64,000 nucleotides of DNA, from the NCBI GenBank assembly GCA_020796225.1, contig CM036755.1:9676994-9740993 (forward strand), read 5' to 3'. Below are positions 32,968-42,454 of the stretch, piece after piece (position 1 is the stretch's first letter; each line of letters starts with the position of its first letter). The notes under the pieces were generated by a model that had not been told where the DNA came from, did not search any database, and saw only the letters and a program-made list of their open reading frames with translations. Both the position numbers and the translations under genes were made by a program. The DNA is from Arion vulgaris (taxonomy: Eukaryota; Mollusca; Gastropoda; Stylommatophora; Arionidae).

Positions 32968-33060
32968 AGAGAGATCGGAACACACATAGTTACTCACCGA
33001 AGTGCAATGATGGTGGCCCTATCAATCAATCAATCAATCAATCATTCAATCAATCAATCT
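32968..33060 (+). mobile_element. SINE-I 3' end
   Basis: Matches gatcggaacacacatagtta, aagtgcaatgatggtggccc and ends in (ATCA)n, 40 bp before LDLa exon 3. Confidence 0.78.
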
Positions 33061-33097
33061 TTTTTATTATATATTTCATAACTTCTACTATCTCTAG

Positions 33098-33265
33098 ATC
33101 TTTGCTCGAACCTTCAGAAAGGACGCATCGGGGCTGTAACAGAATGTGTGCCTTACAGTCTTCAATTCGGAATCAACGGTTCAGTTCTTATGTGGAGCGA
33201 GAAAGTATGTGACGGCAACACGGACTGTATCAACGGGGAGGATGAGACTAACTGCTACTCGAAAG
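33098..33265 (+). CDS. Exon: LDLa domain 3 (degenerate) plus end of domain 2
   Basis: This 168-bp exon follows atctctag and ends at AAAG|gtatg, phase 1 at both ends. Its first cysteine (LCSNLQ) probably closes the previous LDLa module. The remainder reads TECVPYSLQFG, then MWSEKVCDGNTDC and INGEDETNC. The C-terminal calcium-binding half (CDGNTDCINGEDETNC) is well conserved. Only four cysteines remain for this module, so the usual first two are missing. Either it is a shortened LDLa module or a small exon was not recognised. A SINE-I tail precedes the exon and a fragment of a dispersed repeat follows it. Confidence 0.78.
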
Positions 33266-33349
33266 GTATGTTTTCTTGTGCATAATAATCTCTCTCCTCC
33301 TTCTCCTCATTCGCCTGCAACGAAGTCAGGCGTAGTCCAGTATAGTGCT

Positions 33350-33432
33350 TCTGGCTGATTTTTACGTGAAGTCCTTATCATCAGTATTCCTCGCCATTCA
33401 GACGAGCCTTCTCCGTCTTCAGAGGTTGGATA
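33350..33432 (+). repeat. Dispersed repeat J fragment
   Basis: ctgatttttacgtgaagtcc and gccttctccgtcttcagagg match 41,158-41,345. Confidence 0.55.
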
Positions 33433-33542
33433 ATAATGAATAGACATGTAGTTGCTTCTCATTTCAAGAAATCAAGACACGCTTACGCCAAGCTTAATTA
33501 ACAAAATATGAAAGGCCAAAGAATTAAATCTGAATGTGTATA

Positions 33543-34150
33543 TCTTCTTCTTCTTTTGTCGTCACACTGTTACCATGTTGTTGCCCAGTGTCGTGGTTTT
33601 CTGTTTTTGTCTTGCGCTGTTCTGGTGGCTTGTGTGATTGTTATCTTTGCTCTTTCACAGGATTCTGCTACGCCATCTAACCATCTTTTCCGTGGTCTTC
33701 CTCTTGCCTTCTTTCCCGATGTTCTGTTGTAGAAGACTCTGTATACTGTGGAGTTAGGATGCATTCTTATTAAGTGGCCAAACCACTTCATTCTTTGTTT
33801 ATCTATGTAATTCAAGCACGGTTTTGTGCCAATTTTCTTTCTTATGCTGATGTTGGTGATTCTGTCTTTTCTTGTGTTGTTGGTAACTTTTCGCAGGCAA
33901 CGCATTTCACATGTAGTTATTTTTTTTGACTGCGCTTTGCTCAATGTCCATGTTTGGCTCTGGTAACACAAAGTAGGTATAAAAATGCTGTTGATCATCT
34001 GTTGCTTAGCTGCCTGTGAAATTTTTGGGTGCCTTAACAGTGGGGCTAGCTGGTAGGTTACATCATTTGCTTTTTGAACTCTAGCCTCTATCTCTCTATC
34101 CAGTTTTCCGTCTTCTGTGAATATGCTTCCTAAGTATGTGTATATGTTAA
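33543..34150 (-). mobile_element. LINE-1f 3' half
   Basis: The minus strand encodes TLCYQSQTWTLSKAQSKK, LRKVTNNTRKDRITNISIRK, MKWFGHLIRMHPNSTVYR and GKKARGRPRKRWLDGVAES, the tail region of a non-LTR reverse transcriptase. The 3' end carries a single 32-bp hairpin unit and a (GAA)n tail. TGTGTATAT-like sequence flanks both sides. Confidence 0.85.
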
Positions 34151-34177
34151 GCGTATATATGCTATTTATATATTTTC

Positions 34178-34438
34178 TGCTTCTTTTCTGAACGCTCCAT
34201 ATCGATCACTTGTTAACAACTGTTTGTGACTTATATGTGATCCGAGCCTAAGAGCGATTGTATGCTGAGTCAGTTATGCGCCTACAAGTAAGCCAGCACA
34301 TCCGATTTCTGTTTACTTACACGTTTATTTACTAGGGTAGCTCCCTAGGCCCCTACCTCATACGCCTCTTTCGTCATGTCATGTAGGTCGCAGTATTACT
34401 ATTCTTTGCTTCCCTAAGGGACTCGGCACCACACGGGT
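34178..34438 (-). mobile_element. SINE-C
   Basis: Reverse copy: tgaacgctccatatcgatca, core cctctttcgtcatgtcatgt, head gggactcggcaccacacggg. Confidence 0.85.
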
Positions 34439-34544
34439 GATGTATATATTTGATTATTATTTTTTAATCTTTTTTTTTTAATTTCTAGTTTTTCACATTT
34501 ACTTTTATTTCGTTTTTAATCACATATTTTTAGAAGCGTCTGGC

Positions 34545-35345
34545 CGTAGGGATTAGAGCGTGGCTCTCATGCGTGAGACCCGTTTTCAATTCCCGGTAAG
34601 GCCAAAGATTTTTTAGTGTTGTGCACATAAATGAAGAATCCTGAAAAGAATCTGGCCAGCAATGGCGGAATGCGGGAGGGCCATTCAGAGTCAGATCTGT
34701 TTGATTCTGAACACGACTTTGCTAGCGCATTTCCGCCATGTTTGGTCGGGTATTTTCCGGTTTCGTGTGCCGAGCTACTGAGTTAGTGCTTGCGCAACGC
34801 TGTGAACTATTACTGTTACATGGAATGCTTTTTGCTGTGTCGACCGTGCGTTTGTTGTGTGTATTCAGAAAATGGCGGACAGCGGTTATGACGAACAAGC
34901 TCAATCTGCCGTATGCAGTTATATTGCGAGTGCAGAAAGCTGAATTTTGTCGTGATTGATGTTCCCTTCGACAAGAATTGCAATTCAAGTGATGAACAGT
35001 TTTGTGTTGCTACATTAGCGACGGCCATATGCATTTTATGCGGTGCATGTTGTTTTTGTGGCGGTACGCGGCTGTTTCATTCTGGAATTAGTTCACACAG
35101 GAAACATTTCACAGTTGTTAGCATTTCGTGTGATATTCATTGGCACAGGAACGGAGTAATTATGGGGTGACCCGTTGCAGTGAAGTTGGAACCGTACTTA
35201 TGAACTATGAACTATGAAGAATCCTAACATGAACAGCTTCGCAGCGACTGCACTAGCCATGCAGCCATTAAATTATTCAGGCTCTCGTCCTACCTGTCCT
35301 ACACTGCCCTTAAAAAGCGGGACTTCAGGCAGTAACGACATATTT
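34545..35345 (+). mobile_element. SINE-K (tRNA-like head), interrupted
   Basis: Head ctggccgtagggattagagc with B-box-like ttttcaattcccgg at 34,545-34,642. The body resumes at 35,214 (aacatgaacagcttcgcagc). A related copy lies at 44,825-44,990. Confidence 0.65.
34643..35213 (+). mobile_element. 571-bp retroposed insert L
   Basis: It is flanked by the 12-bp duplication ATGAAGAATCCT (34631-34642 and 35214-35225) and ends in a short repeated tail (tatgaactatgaact). It contains overlapping open frames of 73-88 codons on both strands, one reading NCNSSDEQFC followed by a hydrophobic stretch. Splice signals are absent. It could be a processed transcript copy or an unknown SINE; no second copy is in the window. 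Confidence 0.6.
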
Positions 35346-35814
35346 TTTTTTCTTTCCCTTTTTTGTCCATATTTTCATTTGAAGTCCCTCATGGATTTAT
35401 TGTCTCACTGTATATGTTATATCTGCCGTATAAGAAATCTGAATTTTGTTCTCTTATGGGGTATCATTTGTTTGATAAATGCTATTGGTCGAAACGTCGC
35501 TGTATACAGGGCGGTATCGTGGTTGATACAGAGAGGCGGCCGCATCAGCATCAGGCAGCGCCGTAAGAGGGGCGTCATAAGCAGCGAAATAAAAATCACA
35601 ATTACAGAAAATCATGACACTGGGCAACAACCTGGTAATAGTGTGACGACAAAAGACGAAAATTACAGTAATGTGTTGTTACTTGTTTCGCCATAGATTT
35701 AGCTAGGAATATGGATGTTTCTAGTCATCTGTTGTTTATCAGACAGGAAGATGTTTGGAACGCTGAAATTACCCACTAAAATTAAATGTGACGTTCTTAA
35801 ATTTATTTCTACAG
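35346..35814 (+). other. Intron with LINE-1f 3' tail remnant
   Basis: A single 32-bp unit (cactgggcaacaacctgg) with gacgacaaaagacg tail lies at 35,597-35,672. A segment near 35,490 (ggtcgaaacgtcgctg) resembles one at 17,913. The TM exon follows. Confidence 0.5.
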
Positions 35815-35916
35815 GTCCCAGCAATAGCAAGCTGCATGCCGATCCTGCTACATTAGGGGCTGTTGTTGGGGTTGTAGTCATGTTTTGTTTGGTTACCTGC
35901 ATCACGTATAGATTAA
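35815..35916 (+). CDS. Exon: transmembrane segment
   Basis: This 102-bp exon is preceded by atttctacag and followed by the strong donor A|gtaagt, phase 1 at both ends. It encodes a short polar stalk (GPSNSKLHADPAT), then a hydrophobic helix of about 19 residues (LGAVVGVVVMFCLVTCITY) followed by arginine. This is a classic type I single-pass anchor: ectodomain modules precede it and a hydrophilic, acidic tail follows in the next exon. The small glycine and alanine residues at the helix start could allow helix packing. Identification rests on composition, phase and position. Confidence 0.72.
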
Positions 35917-36029
35917 GTAAGTTATCTATCTATATATTTATATAACATGAAAATCGTGGCATATCCTTTACAGGGCAGGGCTATCATTGTACCTCTGTAG
36001 TGATCTATCCTATTTAGATCCAAATCAGC

Positions 36030-36182
36030 TCAAGGCTAACGGAGAGCGAAACCAATAAACGCTGGCTAAATCCGGACATATCGCCGAAGGATAAGCACAC
36101 CCATGCTAAGGTTGCAGGAATAAGATTTCCACATGAATGTTAGACTGGTACATCAGTCTAAGCGGTGATCGAGAGAGAGATT
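36030..36182 (+). mobile_element. SINE-E fragment
   Basis: ggctaacggagagcgaaacc, acatatcgccgaaggataag and the (GA)n end gatcgagagagagattt. A 40-bp SINE-M end precedes it at 35,946. Confidence 0.72.
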
Positions 36183-36296
36183 TACATCCATGATTTAGTT
36201 CATTTAGAATTCTTTATGTGGGTTTGTATGTTCCCTGAAGAAGACTTGTAGTCGATACTTTGGATTTTGTTTTGTTTTATGGTTTTATTTTTCATT

Positions 36297-36410
36297 TTTG
36301 CTTGCTTATGTGATACCCTACATACGTGTCTTTTTCCTAAAAGGACAATTTATTACGTTTTTCCTCAGCCTCCCCTCGGTTTTCTTCAGATCTGATTTGA
36401 TATTAGATAG
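36297..36410 (+). repeat. Dispersed repeat P fragment
   Basis: gtgataccctacatacgtgt and ctcccctcggttttcttcag match 30,518 and 63,703. Confidence 0.6.
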
Positions 36411-36484
36411 GCGGTAAAATTGCAACAACATAAATCTCGCGTGGAAGCTGTATTCGTCAAACGGAGCTTGAAGGGGAAATATGT

Positions 36485-36950
36485 TACTATAGTTATGTGT
36501 GTGTGTGTGTGTGTCCGTGTTTCTCCACTTCCAGTGTTCTATCTTGTTATATATGATACTATAGTTATGTGTGTGTGTGTGTCCGTGTTTCTCCACTTCC
36601 AGTGTTCTATCTTGTTATGTATGATACTATAGTTATGTGTGTGTGTGTGTCTGTGTTTCTCCACTTCCAGTGTTCTATCTTGTTATATATGATACTATAG
36701 TTATGTGTGTGTGTGTCCGTGTTTCTCCACTTCCAGTGTTCTATCTTGTTATGTATGATACTATAGTTATGTGTGTGTGTCTGTGTTTCTCCACTTCCAG
36801 TGTTCTATCTTGTTATATATGATACTATAGTTATGTGTGTGTGTGTCCGTGTTTCTCCACTTCCAGTGTTCTATCTTGTTATATATGATACTATAGTTAT
36901 GTGTGTGTGTGTGTTCGTGTTTCTCCACTTCCAGTGTTCTATCTTGTTAT
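36485..36950. repeat. ~66-72-bp minisatellite with internal (TG)n (7 copies)
   Basis: Each unit is (TG)n of variable length, then tttctccacttccagtgttc and tatcttgttatatatgatac. Length differences lie in the (TG)n part. Confidence 0.92.
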
Positions 36951-36959
36951 CTAACCAAC

Positions 36960-37524
36960 GGTACTTTGATACAATTTCACCGGATACTCGAGTATTCGAC
37001 TTGACCTAGGTCACAGAACGTTACTAAGTCAGGATAGACGACCGGGGTTCAAAGGTCACCCCTTGTGCGTAATAATAAAATTTGGGTTTCACTAAGAATT
37101 GTAACGTTTGATTTCGTTGTGTAGCCCTCGAAGGACTGTGAGTAGACAGGGAAATGGGACTGTTAGTGGTTTAAGGTAACTCTGGGGCCAGAAGCTTACA
37201 ATGTTTGCCATAATTGCTTCACATGGGTCCCAACTCACTCAAGTACGAATGCAAGAGATGTCAATGTGTTTCATTTTGTTTCTTGTTTTGTTCCTTCGCC
37301 GTTTTCCAGAGGCTCTATATGTTCTGTGTATGTGCGCCTATGTTTGGATCCACAAAGTGTTTGGACATCTCCAACGATCTTGTCTTTGCGTTAGCGATAA
37401 CCAATGTTGACAAAGACAAGAAACAAATTGAGGAGGGCGGAAGTAGTAACGTTGACCTAGTAACGTTCTGTGACCTAGGTCAAGACGAATACTCGAGTAT
37501 CCGGTGAAATTGTATCAAAGTACC
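36960..37524. mobile_element. 565-bp DNA element with 71-bp terminal inverted repeats
   Basis: The left end ggtactttgatacaatttca through cgttactaagtc (36960-37030) is the reverse complement of 37454-37524 with only about two mismatches. CCAAC flanks both sides (36955-36959 and 37525-37529), giving a 5-bp target duplication. There is no transposase; a 97-codon frame crosses the right repeat and is probably fortuitous. Superfamily unassigned. Confidence 0.88.
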
Positions 37525-37631
37525 CCAACCAATTTTCTATGTATTAGTCTACTGACAATCTTTATTCTGCTTTACCCTCAAACTCCCAGTGGAGCACAGG
37601 TCTTTAACAAACTTCTTCTAACTCTTCCTCT

Positions 37632-37842
37632 GCCGGTCTGCCCAGCGTGTTCGTAGCGCTTTGGACCACCGGTGACTATCCCTCTGTGTGTGCGGGTTCG
37701 ATTCCGCGGGATGGCAGAAAAAGCCACAGATTCCCAGATTTATGGTGTTCGTGGCACCGAACCGAAGAGTTACGATGTCCATGGCACCGAGCCGAAGAGC
37801 TGAAAAGCTCAAGTGCTTCTGGATCGGAAAAAAAAAAAAAAA
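37632..37842 (+). mobile_element. SINE-B with poly-A and 11-bp duplication
   Basis: ACTCTTCCTCT at 37621-37631 and 37843-37853. The head has gcgggttcgattccgcggg (B box) and the element ends in an uninterrupted A tract, suggesting a young insertion. Confidence 0.93.
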
Positions 37843-37923
37843 ACTCTTCCTCTCTTCTACCATCCCTTCCATTTCTGTCCATATCGGAGATTTCCAGAAT
37901 GCTTATCTCATAGTTTTTCATCT

Positions 37924-38103
37924 GCTCGCCTTCCCAGCGTGTTCGTAGCGCGTTGGACGAGGGGGTGACAAGCAACCTGTGAGTGCGATTCAATCCCGCG
38001 GGCTGGCAGAAAAGCAACAGGTTATCCAGATTTACAGTGTTCGTGGCACAGAACCAAAGGGTTACGATGTCATGGCACCGAGCCGAAGAGCTGAAAGCTC
38101 AAG
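37924..38103 (+). mobile_element. SINE-B, second copy in the same LINE
   Basis: Head gctcgccttcccagcgtgtt to gaagagctgaaagctcaag. TTTTTCATCT/TTCTTCATCT flanks both sides. Confidence 0.85.
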
Positions 38104-38433
38104 TTCTTCATCTCTGTTGCGAGCTAGACTGTTTTTGCTCTTCTCATGCAACGTTCCTACGTTTCAACAACCAATTGTGACAGACTTACAACAGGAAAAA
38201 AGGTTAGTCAGCATCATCGGATCCTTTCGGCTTTCCCAGCCATACGTCATTTGATGGGCAAATTCTCCTGGTTCGGGTGGTTTAGTTAAGTTATTTCTTA
38301 TGGTTGCTTTTTTCATATTTGTTGAAGATTTGTTGGCTTATTTTTTTTACTACGGGGTGAGGTAGCCAGCCCAACCCATACCCTCCTTAGTCACCTCTTA
38401 CGACATGTCTGGCAGGTACACATTGCTGCATAT

Positions 38434-38696
38434 CCCACCCGTGTGGTGCCGGGGCACGCAAGGGAAGCAAAGAATAGTACAACTGCAACCTACAACGCAT
38501 GTCGTAAGAGGCGACTGATGTAGGCTCTAGGGTGCTACAATAGTAAATAAAAATCAGCGCAGAAATCGGATGTGCTGGCCAACTTGTACGCGCATAACCT
38601 ACACAACGTACAATCGTTCTTAGTCTCAGATCACATACAAATCACATAGAGTGGTTGACAGGTGGTCGATATGGAGTGTTTGAAGAAGAAGAAGAA
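38434..38696 (+). mobile_element. SINE-C inserted in the LINE 5' UTR
   Basis: GCTGCATAT is duplicated at 38425-38433 and 38697-38705. The SINE core has landed inside its own homologous core in the LINE 5' UTR. Confidence 0.92.
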
Positions 38697-38745
38697 GCTG
38701 CATATTCTTCCCTTCCCTTTCGAGCCCCGACAGCCCACACGCGGA

Positions 38746-39274
38746 TTCTTAAAATGCTAACGTTAATTTATCAATAACTTTTGGTGCATCTTGATTTGAT
38801 TTTACAGTGTTTTTAAAGTCACTGTGCAGTACAAATTACGCCCGGGCGAGACTACGTTACGATAGATGTGGTTTTCAAAGATGCCTAAAATCTTGTAACG
38901 TAGATTATTATTATTCATCTAGATACTACTGCTATTGGCTGGCCTGTATTCGGTAAAGTGGCTGTGAACACGACTTGTGAGTCTGCAAATTTAAGCACAT
39001 ATTGTCCAATTACTTCTTCAGTATATTTGTCACCATTGCGAAAGACATGTTCCACCAAAAATACCATCTTGTAAATGGCTAACACTATTTCCTTTCAGTA
39101 ATGAAATCGTGCTATATAACAGCGGCTAGTTGTGTACTGCTGCACACCGGATTCCGGAACTCGGAATATCATGACGTAAATTTCCATCATTCGTGCCGTA
39201 ATTACTAAAATATTTTTAAAATTTAAACATTCTGTATTTATAAACATTTTTTATGTGATTTTTTCCCAATCCAG
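38746..39274. other. Intron sequence, nothing recognised
   Basis: AT-rich sequence ending in the pyrimidine-rich acceptor of the terminal exon. Confidence 0.4.
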
Positions 39275-39513
39275 AAGTTGTTATGAAGCAAAAAGCCAGA
39301 CCTTCCACCACCTCCACTGTAGACACAAAATGTACGCAGTGTACCTCGCGAGAGAGCGAGCATTGGGAGGGTGTAGTCACAGATAAAGGCTGCAACGAGG
39401 CTGCCCAAGCGATGATGGATGTGGATGATCACTTTCCCGAGCAGGAGGAGGTGGTTACTGATGAAGATGAAAAATGCATGAGGACTCTCAGTTTGAACCA
39501 TTCTGTTGCATAG
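39275..39513 (+). CDS. Terminal exon: cytoplasmic tail and stop codon
   Basis: This exon follows a tttttcccaatccag acceptor in phase 1 and runs open for about 79 codons to a TAG stop. It encodes a hydrophilic tail: a basic juxtamembrane KVVMKQKARPST, a CxxC pair (KCTQCTS), an acidic stretch EQEEVVTDEDEKC, and the end LSLNHSVA. No kinase, ITAM or NPxY motif is visible. The six exons total 1,184 bp, equal to two leading bases plus 394 codons including the stop, so the model keeps a single frame. No canonical AATAAA lies in the first 50 bp after the stop. The last codons are duplicated about 840 bp downstream beside a LINE fragment. Confidence 0.68.
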
Positions 39514-39563
39514 AACAAATATAGAACAAATGTTTGTTGTCGTTCATGATGATCGTTTTTATT

Positions 39564-39822
39564 CTACTTCTTCTTCAAACGCTCCATATCGACCACTTAT
39601 TAACCACTCTGTGTGATTTGTATGTGATCTGAGTCTAAGAGCGATTGTACATTGTGCCATTGTGCCTACAAGTAGGCTAGCACATCCGATTTCTGCGATG
39701 CTTTTATTTTTCTAGAGTAGCTTTCCTAGGTCCTACATCAGTCGCCTCTTACGACATGCCCTGTAAGTCGCAGTGGCATAATTCTTTGATTCCCATGGGG
39801 CCATGTACCACATGGGCGAGTT
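39564..39822 (-). mobile_element. SINE-C just after the gene's stop codon
   Basis: Reverse copy flanked by CGTTTTTATT at 39554-39563 and 39823-39832. It starts 50 bp past the stop codon, so it lies in or next to the 3' UTR. Confidence 0.9.
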
Positions 39823-39832
39823 CGTTTTTATT

Positions 39833-40318
39833 AGATTGTTCTTCTTCTTCTGCACCTTTCAACTCCCAACGGATAACAGATCTGCAACAAACGTATTCCA
39901 TCTCTTCCTCTCTCTTGACATCTCTTCCCGAGTCTTGCTTATTCGTTTAATATCAGTCTCCAGTTCTCTTCTCCGGGTATTTCTAGGCATTCCTCTACTT
40001 CTCTTTCTCTGCTGGTTACAAAACAATGCCTCTCTTGCAATGCTTCCTGTCGGTTATCACAATGTGTGCACTATCCAACACCAGAGTCTCTTCGTTGGCT
40101 CTTTCTCCACTGGTATCTGTTTAGTTCTTTCTCTGATTTCATCTTTCGTTATTTTATCATACCATCTCATTCACCCTATTTTATATAAACATCCATTTAC
40201 GAAGGTCTGTAGTTTTCTAGTGGTTTCTTTTGTTGTCTTCCATGTTTTCTAATCATAGAGAAGCACTGACTTTACATGTGATTGAAAGATTCTCAGTTTT
40301 GTGTTTGTTTTGATATCT
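39833..40318 (-). mobile_element. LINE-4f 3' fragment
   Basis: Matches 13,512-13,990: caactcccaacggataacag, tctttctctgctggttac, catttacgaaggtctgtagt. It is 5'-truncated. Copies of the gene's last codons lie on both sides (39,483-39,530 and 40,325-40,370). Confidence 0.8.
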
Positions 40319-40424
40319 TTGTGAAACTCTCAGTTTGAAACATTCTGTTGCGTAAAACAAATGTATCTTATTTATGATGTTTGTCTTTGTTAGTCTTATC
40401 TTTGTTTCGTAATTCTCAGCAGAT

Positions 40425-40918
40425 TTAGAAATTGTTCTTCACGTTTTGAATTATACATGGGTGTTCAAGATAAAAGATAAAACTAAGAGAATGCATATTC
40501 CCAGTGGCAACGTATGGGTGTGAAGCATGGACATTTAATAAAGCAGTGAAAAAGATATCTGTGCTTTTGAATATAAGTGTTATAGAAGAGTCCTTCGTAT
40601 ATCGTGGACAGAGAAGAGAACAAATAGATCTATACAGAAAGAACTCAAAATCAAAGAAAACTGGCTGATGCTACAAATAAGAAAGAGAAAATTGAGATAT
40701 TTTGAACATATAAAAAGACATGAAGACCTGGAGAAGACCATCATGGAAGGAGGCATACCGGCAAAGAGAAGAAGAGGAAGACCACGGAGAAGATGGATTC
40801 AGGATGTAACTGATGGTTTGAAAATGACAGCTGCAGAGGCAGGACATCTGGTCTATGAGAGAGAGAAATTACGATGGACTGTTAAGGTTGCAAAGTTCTA
40901 CACCGAACAAGCTATTTG
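40425..40918 (+). mobile_element. LINE-2f C-terminal fragment
   Basis: Encodes ATYGCEAWTFNKAVKKIS-like sequence, RKLRYFEHIKRHEDLEKTIM and KRRRGRPRRRWIQDVTDGLK with two frameshifts. Confidence 0.8.
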
Positions 40919-40934
40919 ATGATGATAATGATTT

Positions 40935-41000
40935 ACTGACAAATTTCTCACATAGACTGATTGATTGACTAATTGATTGATTAATTGATTGATTGATATG
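40935..41000 (-). mobile_element. SINE-I tail remnant
   Basis: (GATT)n repeats followed by gatatgaccat, the reversed SINE-I 3' end. Confidence 0.55.
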
Positions 41001-41034
41001 ACCATAACCACGTAATTACATCATACATCTTCCA

Positions 41035-41405
41035 TACATTACTGTCCTTAATTGGATGCACGAGGAGTAGAGTGTGGAGTGTGTTTAACCAGCGAACAAC
41101 ATGAACCATTAGTATGCATGCCCTTTGACATTTCTTAGAAGGGTTTGAGCCCATATGAGTGATTTTTACGTGAAAGCCTGCTTTACTATTTGACTGGTGT
41201 CCCTCGCTATGCAGTCAGACCTTCGCCGACTTCAGAAGTGCCCCTCTGCATGGCGAGGCACCTCTGAAATCAGTCAGAAGCATCACACCATGCATCGTGG
41301 CTAACGTCCGAATTCACAGCGCGCGAGAGCAAAAGAAAAAGAAGCACCTATGGGTCTACCCTGAGTGCTATTACGTCAATTCAGTAACCAATCACGATAT
41401 ACGAA
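41035..41405 (+). mobile_element. RNase-H LINE 3' end, split by repeat J
   Basis: gtgtttaaccagcgaacaac, tatgcatgccctttgaca, then resumption at gcacctatgggtctaccctg after 41,345. Confidence 0.72.
41158..41345 (+). repeat. Repeat J (foldback-like, AAG-rich end)
   Basis: Contains the inverse pair ccttcgccgacttcagaag / cacctctgaaatcagtcag and ends aaaagaaaaagaag. Related segments lie at 33,350, about 20,320 and 54,830-54,990. Confidence 0.55.
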
Positions 41406-41418
41406 TAATTGTCTTTAT

Positions 41419-41577
41419 CAGTGGCGGCTCGTCATTAAGGGCCCATGAAGCCGGGCCCTACCAAAAATCATGTATAATTAATATCTAAATACGAACATAT
41501 AACCTAACCCAAAACCATGATTTTTCCGAAAATTGTTGGCTGGCCCCACTAACAAAAATGATCACGAGCCGCCACTG
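41419..41577 (+). mobile_element. hAT-like MITE (family F)
   Basis: CAGTGGCGGCTCGTCATTAA to ATCACGAGCCGCCACTG with an exact 8-bp duplication GTCTTTAT (41411-41418 and 41578-41585). Confidence 0.92.
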
Positions 41578-41599
41578 GTCTTTATTAACATTCATTTCA

Positions 41600-42025
41600 T
41601 TGGGTACGCCCCATTATTTTATTTTTCCCTCCCACAAATAATAAACAAGTCCAATGAACTTCTTATTTGTTCTATATTGATTATTCTTCCTGCTCGTCCG
41701 TTCCTTTATCGATACCCGTGCTCGTTCGAACATTTATATTATTGATGTCTCTGAGAACCATGCAAGATGGTGCCACATTCTCACGTGTGTCTTTGCCTGC
41801 TAGAAGATTTCACAAGAGAGTTCCATCTGTCTCGTTCTCAATAAGATGGCCAAAACAACTCATGGTGGCATTAATTGCCTATTTGTGTATATATATATAT
41901 TTTTGGCTGATCGATCTATCGTCATCTTCATAACGAATGTCGGGTTTAACTAATCTCCATACTATCTTCCTACAACCTCCAACATTTCATCTTTCTCGCT
42001 ATCTATTGTCTTTCCCCAGGTGCAA
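41600..42025. other. Probable LINE debris, no gene
   Basis: Minus-strand pieces such as HELFWPS (from gatggccaaaacaactcatg) hint at a LINE C-terminal region, but the frame is broken and the match is weak. Confidence 0.35.
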
Positions 42026-42029
42026 GATG

Positions 42030-42450
42030 GAATTATTTGTCCACTCTTGCCGTTAAGCGTAGGGTGGGAGCTTTAATTTGCGTTCTAGAGCCAGATGAGT
42101 CACCCTTGTTGTGTTATATCTGTGTTTATTTAGTGTGGTCTTAATATTGCCTATCCATCTTTTTCTTGGTCTTCCTTTGGCTCTAGTAATAATCTCTTTT
42201 TATTGTATGCTGTTATTGATGGTTGGTTGTATTTCATTCTCATTAAATGTCCAAACCACTGTATTTGTTGTCTTTCGATGTATTCGGTGCATGAAGTTAT
42301 GCCCACTCTGCTTCTGATGTCCTTATTTCTTAATATATCTTTCCTGGTGACCACCACTGCCTTCCTTAAGCATTTCATTTCACACGTGATGAGCTTTCTT
42401 GCTATGTTGATGCTGTCTATCACACTGACCATTGTCCATCTCTTAATATC
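42030..42450 (-). mobile_element. LINE-3f C-terminal fragment
   Basis: Encodes ITCEMKCLRKAVVVTRKDIL, RQQIQWFGHLMRMKYNQPSI and EPKEDQEKDG-like sequence. It borders the 19-bp array. Confidence 0.8.
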
Positions 42451-42454
42451 TCTC

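Larger units (their letters stand above)
37575..38745 (-). mobile_element. Internally deleted LINE-4f carrying three nested SINEs
   Basis: The left part matches the 3' UTR end of the LINE at 13,530-13,610 (ggagcacaggtctttaacaa). It is joined directly to 5'-end sequence (tttccagaatgcttatctca, then the WNVRTLLEQ region and 5' UTR gtgaggtagccagccc). The coding middle is missing. Insertions at 37,632, 37,924 and 38,434 each have readable target duplications. Confidence 0.8.

Noticed and set aside
34913..35170. Frame with NCNSSDEQFC and a hydrophobic segment as an extra exon of the receptor
   Set aside because: It lies wholly inside a retroposed insert with a 12-bp duplication and has no splice sites in the right phase.
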